DNA of 12,351 nt from Candidatus Gastranaerophilales bacterium. GTDB lineage: Bacteria; Cyanobacteriota; Vampirovibrionia; Gastranaerophilales; Gastranaerophilaceae. A program made the position numbers and the translations under genes. Positions 1 to 6,516 of the stretch are shown piece after piece. The stretch covers positions 1-12,351 of the forward strand of contig JAJQHF010000033.1 of NCBI GenBank assembly GCA_021199975.1, written 5' to 3'. A model generated the notes under the pieces. That model saw only the letters and a list, made by a program, of their open reading frames with translations. It ran no database searches and had not been told where the DNA came from. Positions within the stretch are counted from its first letter, which is position 1. Each line of letters begins with the position of its first letter.

Positions 1-92
1 CAGAAAGGGGTTAAGCGCTTTTCATATTCTTTTAGTGCATCTTTTAAATATTGTTCTTTTATTTTGCCGACTGCAATAATTTTTATATTCAT
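1..92 (-). CDS. rlmH: RlmH, 23S rRNA pseudouridine-1915 N3-methyltransferase (N-terminal fragment)
   Basis: Reading the minus strand from the ATG at 92-90 gives 30 codons beginning MNIKIIAVGKIKEQYLKDA and continuing through an EYEKRL segment before the window edge. This matches the characteristic start of RlmH: a first beta strand (IKIIAVGKIK), then a helix carrying a YxKRL-type motif. RlmH is a cytoplasmic SPOUT-fold enzyme that uses S-adenosylmethionine to methylate pseudouridine 1915 in helix 69 of 23S rRNA, usually as a dimer of about 155 residues. Only about a fifth of the protein is visible, so the SAM-binding knot cannot be checked. It is transcribed away from the gene at 210. No Shine-Dalgarno site is visible and a TATAAT lies just 6 bases upstream of the start, so the mRNA may be leaderless. 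Confidence 0.85.
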   Translation of the reverse strand, partial: MNIKIIAVGKIKEQYLKDALKEYEKRLTPF

Positions 93-98
93 AAACTC

Positions 99-104
99 AT
101 TATA
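99..104 (-). promoter_or_regulatory. Probable -10 element (TATAAT) of rlmH
   Basis: On the minus strand a perfect TATAAT preceded directly by TG lies at 104-99, six bases before the rlmH ATG. The expected transcription start, about 7 bases downstream of the hexamer, falls on the A of the start codon. No good -35 hexamer sits 16-18 bases upstream; the region there reads TACTTT or TTACTT. Confidence 0.5.
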
Positions 105-169
105 CAAAAAATTGATTGAGTAAAGTAAATTGTTATTCAAGATTTATTTAAAAGAAAAAAGATTTAAGT

Positions 170-175
170 TACAAT
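170..175 (+). promoter_or_regulatory. Candidate -10 element (TACAAT) for the six-gene array
   Basis: TACAAT lies 34 bases before the ATG at 210 in the divergent intergenic region. A TTTAAA at 147-152 is a poor -35 with a 17-bp spacer. A Shine-Dalgarno GGAG at 200-203 follows, 6 bases before the start codon. The position is sensible but the -35 is weak, so the call is tentative. No riboswitch-like structure is visible between 93 and 209. Confidence 0.35.
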
Positions 176-209
176 CTACATGACTTTATGAGTAAAAGCG
201 GAGATAAAA

Positions 210-1583
210 ATGTATAATGTAGCTATAGTGGGAGGCGGCCCAGCAGGGATTTTTGCGGCACTTGAAATAATGAAAATAAAGCCGGAATGGAAAGTAATAC
301 TTGTTGAAAAGGGTGTTCAAATAGAAAAAAGAAAATGTCTTTTAAGAGAAGGTTATGAGAAATGCCCTACTTGTAAGAAGTGCGGTTTATTATGCGGTTG
401 GGGCGGTGCAGGTGCTTTTTCTGACGGTAAATTAACACTGACTCCCGATGTAGGCGGTCATTTGCTTGATTATATGGAAAGAAAATCCGTTGAAGCTCTA
501 ATAAAATACACAGATGATACATATATTCAATTCGGTGCGACAGATGAAGTTTTCGGAACAGATAAAGAAGTATTTGCAGATATTGAAAGAGCTGCTGCTT
601 TGGCTGAATTAAAATTGGTTCATTCTCCTGTAAGACATTTAGGCACTGAAAGAAGTCTTAATATTTTAAAAAACATGCAGGATTTTTTAAGCAAAAAAAT
701 CACAATATTGTATGATACGATTGCAGATAAATTAATTGTGGAAAACGGACAGGTAAAAGGCTTTATAACCCAAGATAATCAAAAAATCGAAGCCGAACAT
801 ATAATAATAGCTCCGGGAAGAGAAGGCGCAGATTGGCTGACACATGAATTTGCAAAAAATAAAATAGGAATGGTAAATAATGCAGTGGATGTAGGAGTCA
901 GAGTTGAGCTTCCCGCACCTGTATTTGAACCGATTACGGAAAAGTTATATGAGTCAAAATTAATATATCATTCACCTACATTCGGTGATGAAGTAAGAAC
1001 TTTTTGCATGAACCCGTACGGAGAAGTGGTAACGGAAAATTATTCGGGTATTTCAACCGTAAACGGACACAGCTATGCAAATTACAGAACAGCGAATACA
1101 AACTTTGCGCTTTTAGTATCCGAAAAATTCACCGAACCTTTTAAAGAACCGATTGCCTACGGTCAGCATGTCGCAAGATTAGCAAATATGTTAGCGGGCG
1201 GAGTTCTAGTTCAAAGATTTGGCGATTTACTTGACGGCAGAAGGTCTACCCCCGAAAGAATTAAGAGCAGTACTATTACACCTACTTTATCATGTGCAAC
1301 ACCGGGAGATTTAAGTTTGGTTCTTCCGTACAGACAAATGACAGCTATAATCGAAATGTTATATGCTTTAGATAAAATAGCCCCCGGAACTGCTTCAAGA
1401 TATACTCTTTTATATGGTATTGAAGTAAAATTCTACTCAGGAAAAGTAAAACTGACAAATAATTTAGAAACAGAAGGAGTAAAAAATCTATATGCAATAG
1501 GCGACGGTGCCGGAGTTACAAGAGGATTAATCCAAGCCTCCGCATCAGGAGTTCATGCCGCACGTGTAATTTGTGCAAAATAA
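210..1583 (+). CDS. FAD-dependent oxidoreductase (COG2509-like, uncharacterised dehydrogenase) with cysteine cluster
   Basis: The 457-residue protein starts with a dinucleotide-binding fold: GGGPAG at residues 8-13 and an acidic E33 at the end of the second strand, placed to hold the FAD ribose. The C-terminal FAD motif is YAIGDGAG, with GDG at 431-433, followed by the usual GLIQASASG helix. Between them is a cysteine cluster (C43, C52, C55, C58, C62, in CPTCKKCGLLCGWGG) and a GAFSDGKL segment. This layout is typical of the COG2509 group of predicted FAD dehydrogenases, whose substrate is not known to me. It is not dihydrolipoamide dehydrogenase, because the redox-active CxxxxC just after the first FAD motif is missing. 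The ATG at 210 has a GGAG 6 bases upstream. The stop lies 18 bases before the preferred gcvT start, so the enzyme is probably co-transcribed with the glycine cleavage genes. Confidence 0.85.
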   Translation: MYNVAIVGGGPAGIFAALEIMKIKPEWKVILVEKGVQIEKRKCLLREGYEKCPTCKKCGLLCGWGGAGAFSDGKLTLTPDVGGHLLDYMERKSVEALIKYTDDTYIQFGATDEVFGTDKEVFADIERAAALAELKLVHSPVRHLGTERSLNILKNMQDFLSKKITILYDTIADKLIVENGQVKGFITQDNQKIEAEHIIIAPGREGADWLTHEFAKNKIGMVNNAVDVGVRVELPAPVFEPITEKLYESKLIYHSPTFGDEVRTFCMNPYGEVVTENYSGISTVNGHSYANYRTANTNFALLVSEKFTEPFKEPIAYGQHVARLANMLAGGVLVQRFGDLLDGRRSTPERIKSSTITPTLSCATPGDLSLVLPYRQMTAIIEMLYALDKIAPGTASRYTLLYGIEVKFYSGKVKLTNNLETEGVKNLYAIGDGAGVTRGLIQASASGVHAARVICAK

Positions 1584-1601
1584 ATGAAAAGAGAAACAAT
1601 T

Positions 1602-2705
1602 ATGGCGAAAACATTTTTATATAATAATCATATTAAACTTGGAGCAAAAATGGTTGATTTCGCAGGCTGGGAAATGCCTGTTCAATATACAAGTATATTG
1701 GAAGAACATAACAATGTAAGAAATAATGCAGGTTTATTTGATGTTTCACACATGGGCGAAATATTTGTTTCAGGCAAAGATTCTTTAAATTTTTTGCAAA
1801 CATTAGTACCTCAAGATATAGAAAAAATTATTGATAAAAAAGCAAGGTATTGTCAATTTACTAACAAAAACGGCGGAATTATCGACGACTTATTTATATA
1901 TAAACTCGGCGAAAATAATTATCTTTTAATAGTAAATGCATCAAGGCTGGAAACTGATTATAACTGGCTTTTACAAAACAAGAATACATTTGAAGTATTA
2001 ACAGATAATAAATCAGACATATATTCAATGGTTGCACTTCAAGGACCAAAGGCCTCCGACATATTGGATAAAGCAGGTATAAGCAAAGAAAATCAGCCGC
2101 ATACAATGTATATTATGCAAACAAAATTGCTAAATGAAGATGTTTTCATCTCAAGAACCGGTTATACGGGAGAAGACGGATTTGAAATAATCATCAGAAA
2201 TGAGAAAGTATCTGAGCTGTGGGAAACTTTATTGGATAAAGGTAAAGAATTTGGCATAATGCCAATCGGGCTCGGTGCAAGAGATACACTCAGATTAGAA
2301 GCCGCCATGAGCCTGTACGGAAACGATTTAACAGAAGAAACAACCCCTGTTGAAGCCTCCTTAATTTGGTCAATAGACAAAGATAAAAAACAAGATTATA
2401 TCGGTAAAAACATAATCATAAATCAATTAAAAAACGGCATTGAAAAAAAATTAATAGCTTTTAAAATGCTTGATAAAGCAATTGCACGCCACGAATATCC
2501 TATATACTTAAACAATGAAGAAATAGGTCATGTAACAAGCGGAGGGGTTGCCCCTTTTATCGGTCAAAATATAGGTTTAGGTTATATTAAAACAAATAAA
2601 AATTTAAAAATTAACGACCCTATACAAATTATGATAAGAAATAAGTTGTATAATGCAGTTATAACCACAAAACAATTTATACAAAAACATAATAAAGGAA
2701 ACTAG
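1602..2705 (+). CDS. gcvT: Glycine cleavage system T protein (aminomethyltransferase)
   Basis: GcvT takes the aminomethyl group from lipoylated GcvH, releases ammonia and passes the carbon to tetrahydrofolate as 5,10-methylene-THF. From ATG 1602 the protein is 367 residues, the usual family length, and opens with the typical KTFLYNNHIKLGAKMVDFAGWE. Conserved blocks follow: FDVSHMGE (46-53), NGGIIDDL (90-97, holding the folate-site aspartate region), RTGYTGEDGFE, GLGARDTLRLEAAMSLYG, and the C-terminal barrel motif VTSGGVAPFIGQNIGLGYI. A same-frame ATG at 1584 abuts the preceding stop and would add MKRETI. I prefer 1602 because homologs start there and AAGAG precedes it by about 9 bases, while nothing resembling a ribosome site precedes 1584. 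gcvH follows after 16 bases. Confidence 0.95.
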   Translation: MAKTFLYNNHIKLGAKMVDFAGWEMPVQYTSILEEHNNVRNNAGLFDVSHMGEIFVSGKDSLNFLQTLVPQDIEKIIDKKARYCQFTNKNGGIIDDLFIYKLGENNYLLIVNASRLETDYNWLLQNKNTFEVLTDNKSDIYSMVALQGPKASDILDKAGISKENQPHTMYIMQTKLLNEDVFISRTGYTGEDGFEIIIRNEKVSELWETLLDKGKEFGIMPIGLGARDTLRLEAAMSLYGNDLTEETTPVEASLIWSIDKDKKQDYIGKNIIINQLKNGIEKKLIAFKMLDKAIARHEYPIYLNNEEIGHVTSGGVAPFIGQNIGLGYIKTNKNLKINDPIQIMIRNKLYNAVITTKQFIQKHNKGN

Positions 2706-2721
2706 CAAAAGGAGTAAATAA

Positions 2722-3099
2722 ATGTCTGTAGAAAATATACTATGCAGTAAATCACACGAATATGTTTATGAAGAAAACGGAAACTATAATATAGGTTTAA
2801 CCGATTATGCAATAGAACAGCTCGGAGATATTGTATATGTAGAACTTCCCTCAATCGGCGAAGAATATACAAAAGGTGAGATTTTCGGAACTATAGAATC
2901 CGTAAAAGCAGCATCCGAAATATACATGCCTGTTTCAGGGAAAGTTATAGAAATAAATGAACAATTAATTGAAAAACCTGAATTGTTAAATGAATCTCCG
3001 TTTGAAGAAATGTGGCTTATAAAAATTTCCTCCGAAACATATGATGAAGACAGCCAGGATTTATTAGATTATAAAAAATATAAAGAAGAAGCGGAATAA
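2722..3099 (+). CDS. gcvH: Glycine cleavage system H protein (lipoyl carrier)
   Basis: GcvH is the small shuttle protein whose lipoyl-lysine arm carries the aminomethyl intermediate from the P protein to the T protein and is reoxidised by the L protein. The 125-residue sequence shows the family pattern: HEYVYEENGNYNIGLTDYAIEQLGDIVYVELP, then the lipoylation loop GTIESVKAASE with the modified lysine at K62, then MPVSGKVIEIN. The C-terminal part (NESPFEEMWLIKI) also matches. Length is normal (about 125-130). A strong AAAGGAG lies about 9 bases before the ATG. Only one base separates its stop from gcvPA, so the two are translationally close. Confidence 0.96.
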   Translation: MSVENILCSKSHEYVYEENGNYNIGLTDYAIEQLGDIVYVELPSIGEEYTKGEIFGTIESVKAASEIYMPVSGKVIEINEQLIEKPELLNESPFEEMWLIKISSETYDEDSQDLLDYKKYKEEAE

Positions 3100-3100
3100 A

Positions 3101-4399
3101 ATGAATAATTATAAAGCAAATTCAACCGATACAATAAAAGAAATGCTTGAAAGCATAGGTGAAAGCAGTATTGATGGTCTGTTTTCAATGATTGATGAAA
3201 AAGCACGAATGAAAGAGCTTTCTTTACCTGACGCATTAAGTGAAATGCAGGTTCAAAAAGAAATAAAATCTATATCAAAAGAAAATAAAACAGATTATTC
3301 ATATTTTATAGGTGCAGGTTCATATAAAAGATTTATACCCGCCGCAATATCTCAAATAGCATCAAGATTTGAATTTAATACAGCATATACTCCGTATCAG
3401 CCTGAAATTTCGCAGGGAACATTGCAGGTAATATATGAATTTCAATCTATGATATGTGATATAACAGGAATGGAAGTATGTAATGCTTCTGTTTATGATG
3501 CAGGTAATGCGTGTGCCGAAGCAGTATTAATGGCAGCAAGAATAAGCGGAAAAAATAAAATTTTAGTAAGCGGCTGTCTTAATCCTCAATACAGTGAAGT
3601 TATAAAAACTTATGCAAATGCGGGAAATATTATTATAGAAGAAGTTAAAACACAAGACTTTAAAACCGATATAAATTCGGCTGCGGAAAAATTAATGTCA
3701 GGAGATTATGCGGGATTAATAATACAAAACCCCAATTTTTACGGCACAATTGAGGATATTGAAGTAATTAAATCTCTGCAAAAAGCTCCTAAAACAATGC
3801 TGATTGTATGTGCGGAGATGATGAGCAATACAGTGTTGAAAAAACCTGCATATTATAATGCGGATATAGTGGTCGGAGATGTACAATCTTTCGGAAACTC
3901 AATATCCTTCGGCGGTCCTTATGCGGGATTTATTGCGGCATTAGATAAATATAAACGTCAATTGCCGGGAAGAATTGTAGGAAGAACCCTTGATACAGAA
4001 GGCAGACAAGCTTTTACTTTAACACTTCAGGCAAGAGAACAACATATAAGAAGAGAAAAGGCAACAAGCAATATATGCTCAAACCAAGGACTTGCAATCC
4101 TTAATGCCGTATTGTACTTATCATTATCAGGCAGACAAGGTGTAGAACAAGCCGCTTATCTCAGCGCAAAAAATTCATATCTTTTACAAGAAGGACTAAA
4201 AAGTAAAGGATATAAAATATTAAATAAAAATGTTTTTAATGAATTTGTCCTTGAAACTGATAATGCTGATGATTTTCTTTCAAAAATGAAAAAACAAAAT
4301 ATTTTGGCAGGATATAAATTAAATAATACACAAATTCTTGTTTGTACAACAGAAAACAATACAAAAGAGGAAATTGAAAATTATATTAAAACAGCCTAA
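3101..4399 (+). CDS. gcvPA: Glycine cleavage P protein subunit 1 (alpha)
   Basis: This is the first half of the split P protein (glycine dehydrogenase, decarboxylating), which forms a heterotetramer with GcvPB to decarboxylate glycine and load GcvH. At 432 residues it is close to the usual GcvPA length of about 440-450. Family landmarks include FIGAGSYKRFIPAAISQIASR near residues 69-90, FNTAYTPYQPEISQGTLQ near 91-110, the MEVCNASVYDAGNACAEA block, the ADIVVGDVQSFG/ISFGGPYAGF segment, and REQHIRREKATSNICSNQ. The PLP-binding lysine of the complex sits in the B subunit, which is not encoded here: the next gene, 23 bases on, is a membrane glycosyltransferase. gcvPB must be elsewhere in the genome if the pathway works. 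Confidence 0.95.
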   Translation: MNNYKANSTDTIKEMLESIGESSIDGLFSMIDEKARMKELSLPDALSEMQVQKEIKSISKENKTDYSYFIGAGSYKRFIPAAISQIASRFEFNTAYTPYQPEISQGTLQVIYEFQSMICDITGMEVCNASVYDAGNACAEAVLMAARISGKNKILVSGCLNPQYSEVIKTYANAGNIIIEEVKTQDFKTDINSAAEKLMSGDYAGLIIQNPNFYGTIEDIEVIKSLQKAPKTMLIVCAEMMSNTVLKKPAYYNADIVVGDVQSFGNSISFGGPYAGFIAALDKYKRQLPGRIVGRTLDTEGRQAFTLTLQAREQHIRREKATSNICSNQGLAILNAVLYLSLSGRQGVEQAAYLSAKNSYLLQEGLKSKGYKILNKNVFNEFVLETDNADDFLSKMKKQNILAGYKLNNTQILVCTTENNTKEEIENYIKTA

Positions 4400-4422
4400 G
4401 AAAAAGCCGCAAGGAAGGGTGC

Positions 4423-6147
4423 ATGATTATTTTTGATAAACATAAAAATGTTATATATATATGTATTTTATTTGTAATATGTTTTCTTCTTTATTGCACA
4501 AATATAGCAAGTTACCCGTTTATAGATACGGATGAAACAAAATTTGTATCTATTGCAAAAGATATGCTGAATTACAGTGATTGGCTTAATATAAAATTAA
4601 ACGGCGAAAACATTTATGATTTAACTCCGTTATTTTTTTGGATAACAAATTTATCGTGCCTGATATTCGGGAAAATAAGCAGTGAAGCGGTAAGACTTCC
4701 TATATCTTTAATATCGACAGCAGGAATAATCATTTTATACTATTGCATAAAAAATATATTAACTAAAACTTATGCTTTGATAATTTCTCTTATTATGGCA
4801 ACTTGTTTGGGAGTAATGGTTTTTTCAAGACTCGCAACAAACGATATAATATTTTGCATAATAACAATGATTGTTATTTTAAATTCATATTTGGCTCTTA
4901 CGGCAAAAGAGGGTAAAAGCACATTAAAATACCGAATATTTATGTATATATTTTGGGCATTTGATATTCTTTGTTCAGGATTGTTCGGTTTATTTATTCC
5001 TTTGTTCTCAATATTGTCAATGTACATATTTGCAGGAAAACTAAAGGATATTTTTAATCTAAAAAATATAATCACAGGATTAATTATTCTTATGGTTTTG
5101 GTTCTGCCCTGGAATATTATAATGGTACATAAATACGGATATACATTTATAAAAGAATCATTAATCACCTGCAATTTTTTGAAATATATAGGTTTTAAAG
5201 AGTTATTATCAGTTTTTGGGCTTTTTATTTTAGGTTTTTCACCGTGGTCTTTTTCTTTTATGTGGATTTTAGGCAGAAGATTTAAAGATATTATTAATTC
5301 TTTTATCTCATATTTTAAGGACAATTCTCAGGATAAATTAAAAGAAAAATGGCTAAATTTAAATAAAACCGAGAGATTTCTGTCATTAAACATAATAGTA
5401 TTTTTTACCTCTCTAGTGTTTACAATATTATACGGTTCAAAATATACATATCTTATATTATTTTTAATGTTCCCGTCCTCCTGTCTTTCAGGTCATTATT
5501 GGTACGAATACATAATAAAGAAGAAACATGATAAAAGTATTTTCTTTGCAACAATGATACCGAATTTGATATTGATTATATGCTCTTTAGCAGGACTATT
5601 CGGGCATAATATATTAAATAAATGGATATTTCAGGGATTAAATCATTTAATAATTCCGTTAATAATAATATTCTTTGTAATTCCCGTAATAAGTATTTTT
5701 GCGGTAATACTAAAAGGAAGAATTGTACCTTATGCGGCAAATCTGATATTAATGATAAGTTTATCATTTGTATTAACTCCTAGTATATTTAACTTTATAA
5801 GTTTAAACGGAGGAGAAAATGATCTGATAAATTATGCAAGACTCGCAAATAATGATAATGTTGTACTTGCAGCATATATACCATCAAAAAAATACAGCTT
5901 AGTCTATTATTATGATAAGCCTGTTATTTTTCACAGTAATAATGATATAAATTGGATTGACGAATATTTAAAAAACAATCCTCTGTCATACGTAGTTGTA
6001 GAAATAAAAGATTTGTGGACAATTGAAGAAAATAAAATAAACTATATGTTATTAGATGCAGGTAAAAGATATTGTTTAATTCAGTATATGAATTTTGAAC
6101 AAGAAAATAAAGAAAACGATACGGAACCGGAAATTATAGTATATTAA
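4423..6147 (+). CDS. ArnT/PMT-like integral membrane glycosyltransferase (GT-C fold)
   Basis: The 574-residue protein has about 12-13 hydrophobic segments, the first at residues 10-29, then a mostly soluble tail of about 110 residues. Just after the first segment comes FIDTDETKFVSIAKDML (acidic residues D35, D37, E38), the first extracytoplasmic loop motif of GT-C enzymes of the PMT/ArnT group (compare DExRYAEIAREM). SRLATNDIIFCI resembles the ArnT block RxAxxDxxLxxF. Family members move a sugar from a polyprenyl-phosphate carrier to a lipid or protein on the outer face of the membrane. The donor and acceptor cannot be read from sequence. A strong AAGGAAGGG precedes the ATG. It lies 23 bases after gcvPA and 2 before yidD. 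Identity as a GT-C enzyme is fairly safe; a lipid A aminoarabinose role is not implied. Confidence 0.8.
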   Translation: MIIFDKHKNVIYICILFVICFLLYCTNIASYPFIDTDETKFVSIAKDMLNYSDWLNIKLNGENIYDLTPLFFWITNLSCLIFGKISSEAVRLPISLISTAGIIILYYCIKNILTKTYALIISLIMATCLGVMVFSRLATNDIIFCIITMIVILNSYLALTAKEGKSTLKYRIFMYIFWAFDILCSGLFGLFIPLFSILSMYIFAGKLKDIFNLKNIITGLIILMVLVLPWNIIMVHKYGYTFIKESLITCNFLKYIGFKELLSVFGLFILGFSPWSFSFMWILGRRFKDIINSFISYFKDNSQDKLKEKWLNLNKTERFLSLNIIVFFTSLVFTILYGSKYTYLILFLMFPSSCLSGHYWYEYIIKKKHDKSIFFATMIPNLILIICSLAGLFGHNILNKWIFQGLNHLIIPLIIIFFVIPVISIFAVILKGRIVPYAANLILMISLSFVLTPSIFNFISLNGGENDLINYARLANNDNVVLAAYIPSKKYSLVYYYDKPVIFHSNNDINWIDEYLKNNPLSYVVVEIKDLWTIEENKINYMLLDAGKRYCLIQYMNFEQENKENDTEPEIIVY

Positions 6148-6149
6148 AA

Positions 6150-6359
6150 ATGATAAAAAAAATAATTATAAAACTTATAAATTTATATCAAGTATTTTCT
6201 AAATTAAAGCCGCCAGTATGTCGGTTTTACCCAACCTGTTCAGAATATATGAAGCAGGCAATAATAAAATACGGAATAATAAAAGGGGGATATTTAGGAA
6301 TAAAAAGAATACTAAAATGTCATCCGTTTCACCCCGGAGGTTATGACCCGCTGCCGTAA
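6150..6359 (+). CDS. yidD: YidD, membrane protein insertion efficiency factor
   Basis: This 69-residue protein carries nearly the whole YidD signature: an N-terminal amphipathic, lysine-rich helix (MIKKIIIKLINLYQVFSKL), then PPVCRFYPTCSEYMKQAI, a GGYLGIKRILKCHPFHPGG segment, and the final GYDPLP. YidD is a small peripheral inner-membrane protein thought to help YidC/Sec insert membrane proteins. It begins 2 bases after the preceding stop, so it is very likely translated from the same mRNA. In many bacteria yidD sits in the rpmH-rnpA-yidD-yidC cluster. Here it closes a glycine cleavage/glycosyltransferase array instead. No convincing terminator follows it. Confidence 0.95.
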   Translation: MIKKIIIKLINLYQVFSKLKPPVCRFYPTCSEYMKQAIIKYGIIKGGYLGIKRILKCHPFHPGGYDPLP

Positions 6360-6410
6360 ATTTCGTTACAAACGATAACATTAAGCAAAAAACAGTCAAA
6401 TTTATTTTTT

Positions 6411-6430
6411 TAGAAACGTTTATAGAAACG
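6411..6430 (+). repeat. Direct repeat TAGAAACG x2
   Basis: TAGAAACG occurs at 6411-6418 and 6423-6430, a 12-bp period, in the gap after yidD and just upstream of a possible leader ORF. A third AAACG is at 6370-6374. It could be a tandem regulator site, but 8 bases in AT-rich DNA can repeat by chance. Confidence 0.3.
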
Positions 6431-6444
6431 AAACAGGGTAAGCT

Positions 6445-6516
6445 ATGCAAAAATATAAAACAGTAAAAGCAAATAAAGTATTTGTAGACCTTTTAAATAT
6501 GATATGGGGGCTTTAA
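6445..6516 (+). CDS. Possible 23-residue leader peptide
   Basis: A short frame starts with ATG at 6445 and ends TAA at 6514-6516, encoding 23 residues from MQKYKTVKANKV to NMIWGL. An AGGG at 6435-6438 lies 6 bases before the ATG, a better-placed ribosome site than that of the gene downstream. Its end overlaps the first candidate start of the next gene (6504) and stops 5 bases before the second (6522), an arrangement that would suit translational coupling. I recognise no family, and the composition does not look like a classic amino-acid attenuation peptide. It could be a chance ORF. Confidence 0.3.
   Translation: MQKYKTVKANKVFVDLLNMIWGL

Noticed and set aside
93..209. Glycine riboswitch ahead of the glycine cleavage array
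   Set aside because: The 117-base gap is short and AT-rich, with no paired, G-rich aptamer core visible. Glycine control, if any, is not evident here.
188..217. Tiny ORF (MSKSGDKNV) overlapping the start at 210
   Set aside because: Only nine codons with no ribosome site; it arises from the ribosome-site region of the real gene.
210..1583. FAD protein as the glycine cleavage L protein (dihydrolipoamide dehydrogenase)
   Set aside because: It lacks the CxxxxC redox disulfide after the first FAD motif, and the cysteine cluster layout is different.
1584..1601. Upstream in-frame ATG as the gcvT start
   Set aside because: It abuts the previous stop, lacks a ribosome site, and adds residues that GcvT homologs do not have. 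ATG 1602 fits better.
4770..5324. 184-codon minus-strand frame inside the glycosyltransferase gene
   Set aside because: It is fully antisense to a well-supported membrane protein gene, has no ribosome site and resembles no protein family. It is an AT-rich shadow.
6360..6410. Terminator after yidD
   Set aside because: The only hairpin is CGTT-ACA-AACG (4-bp stem), with no adjoining T run. Transcription may continue into the next gene.
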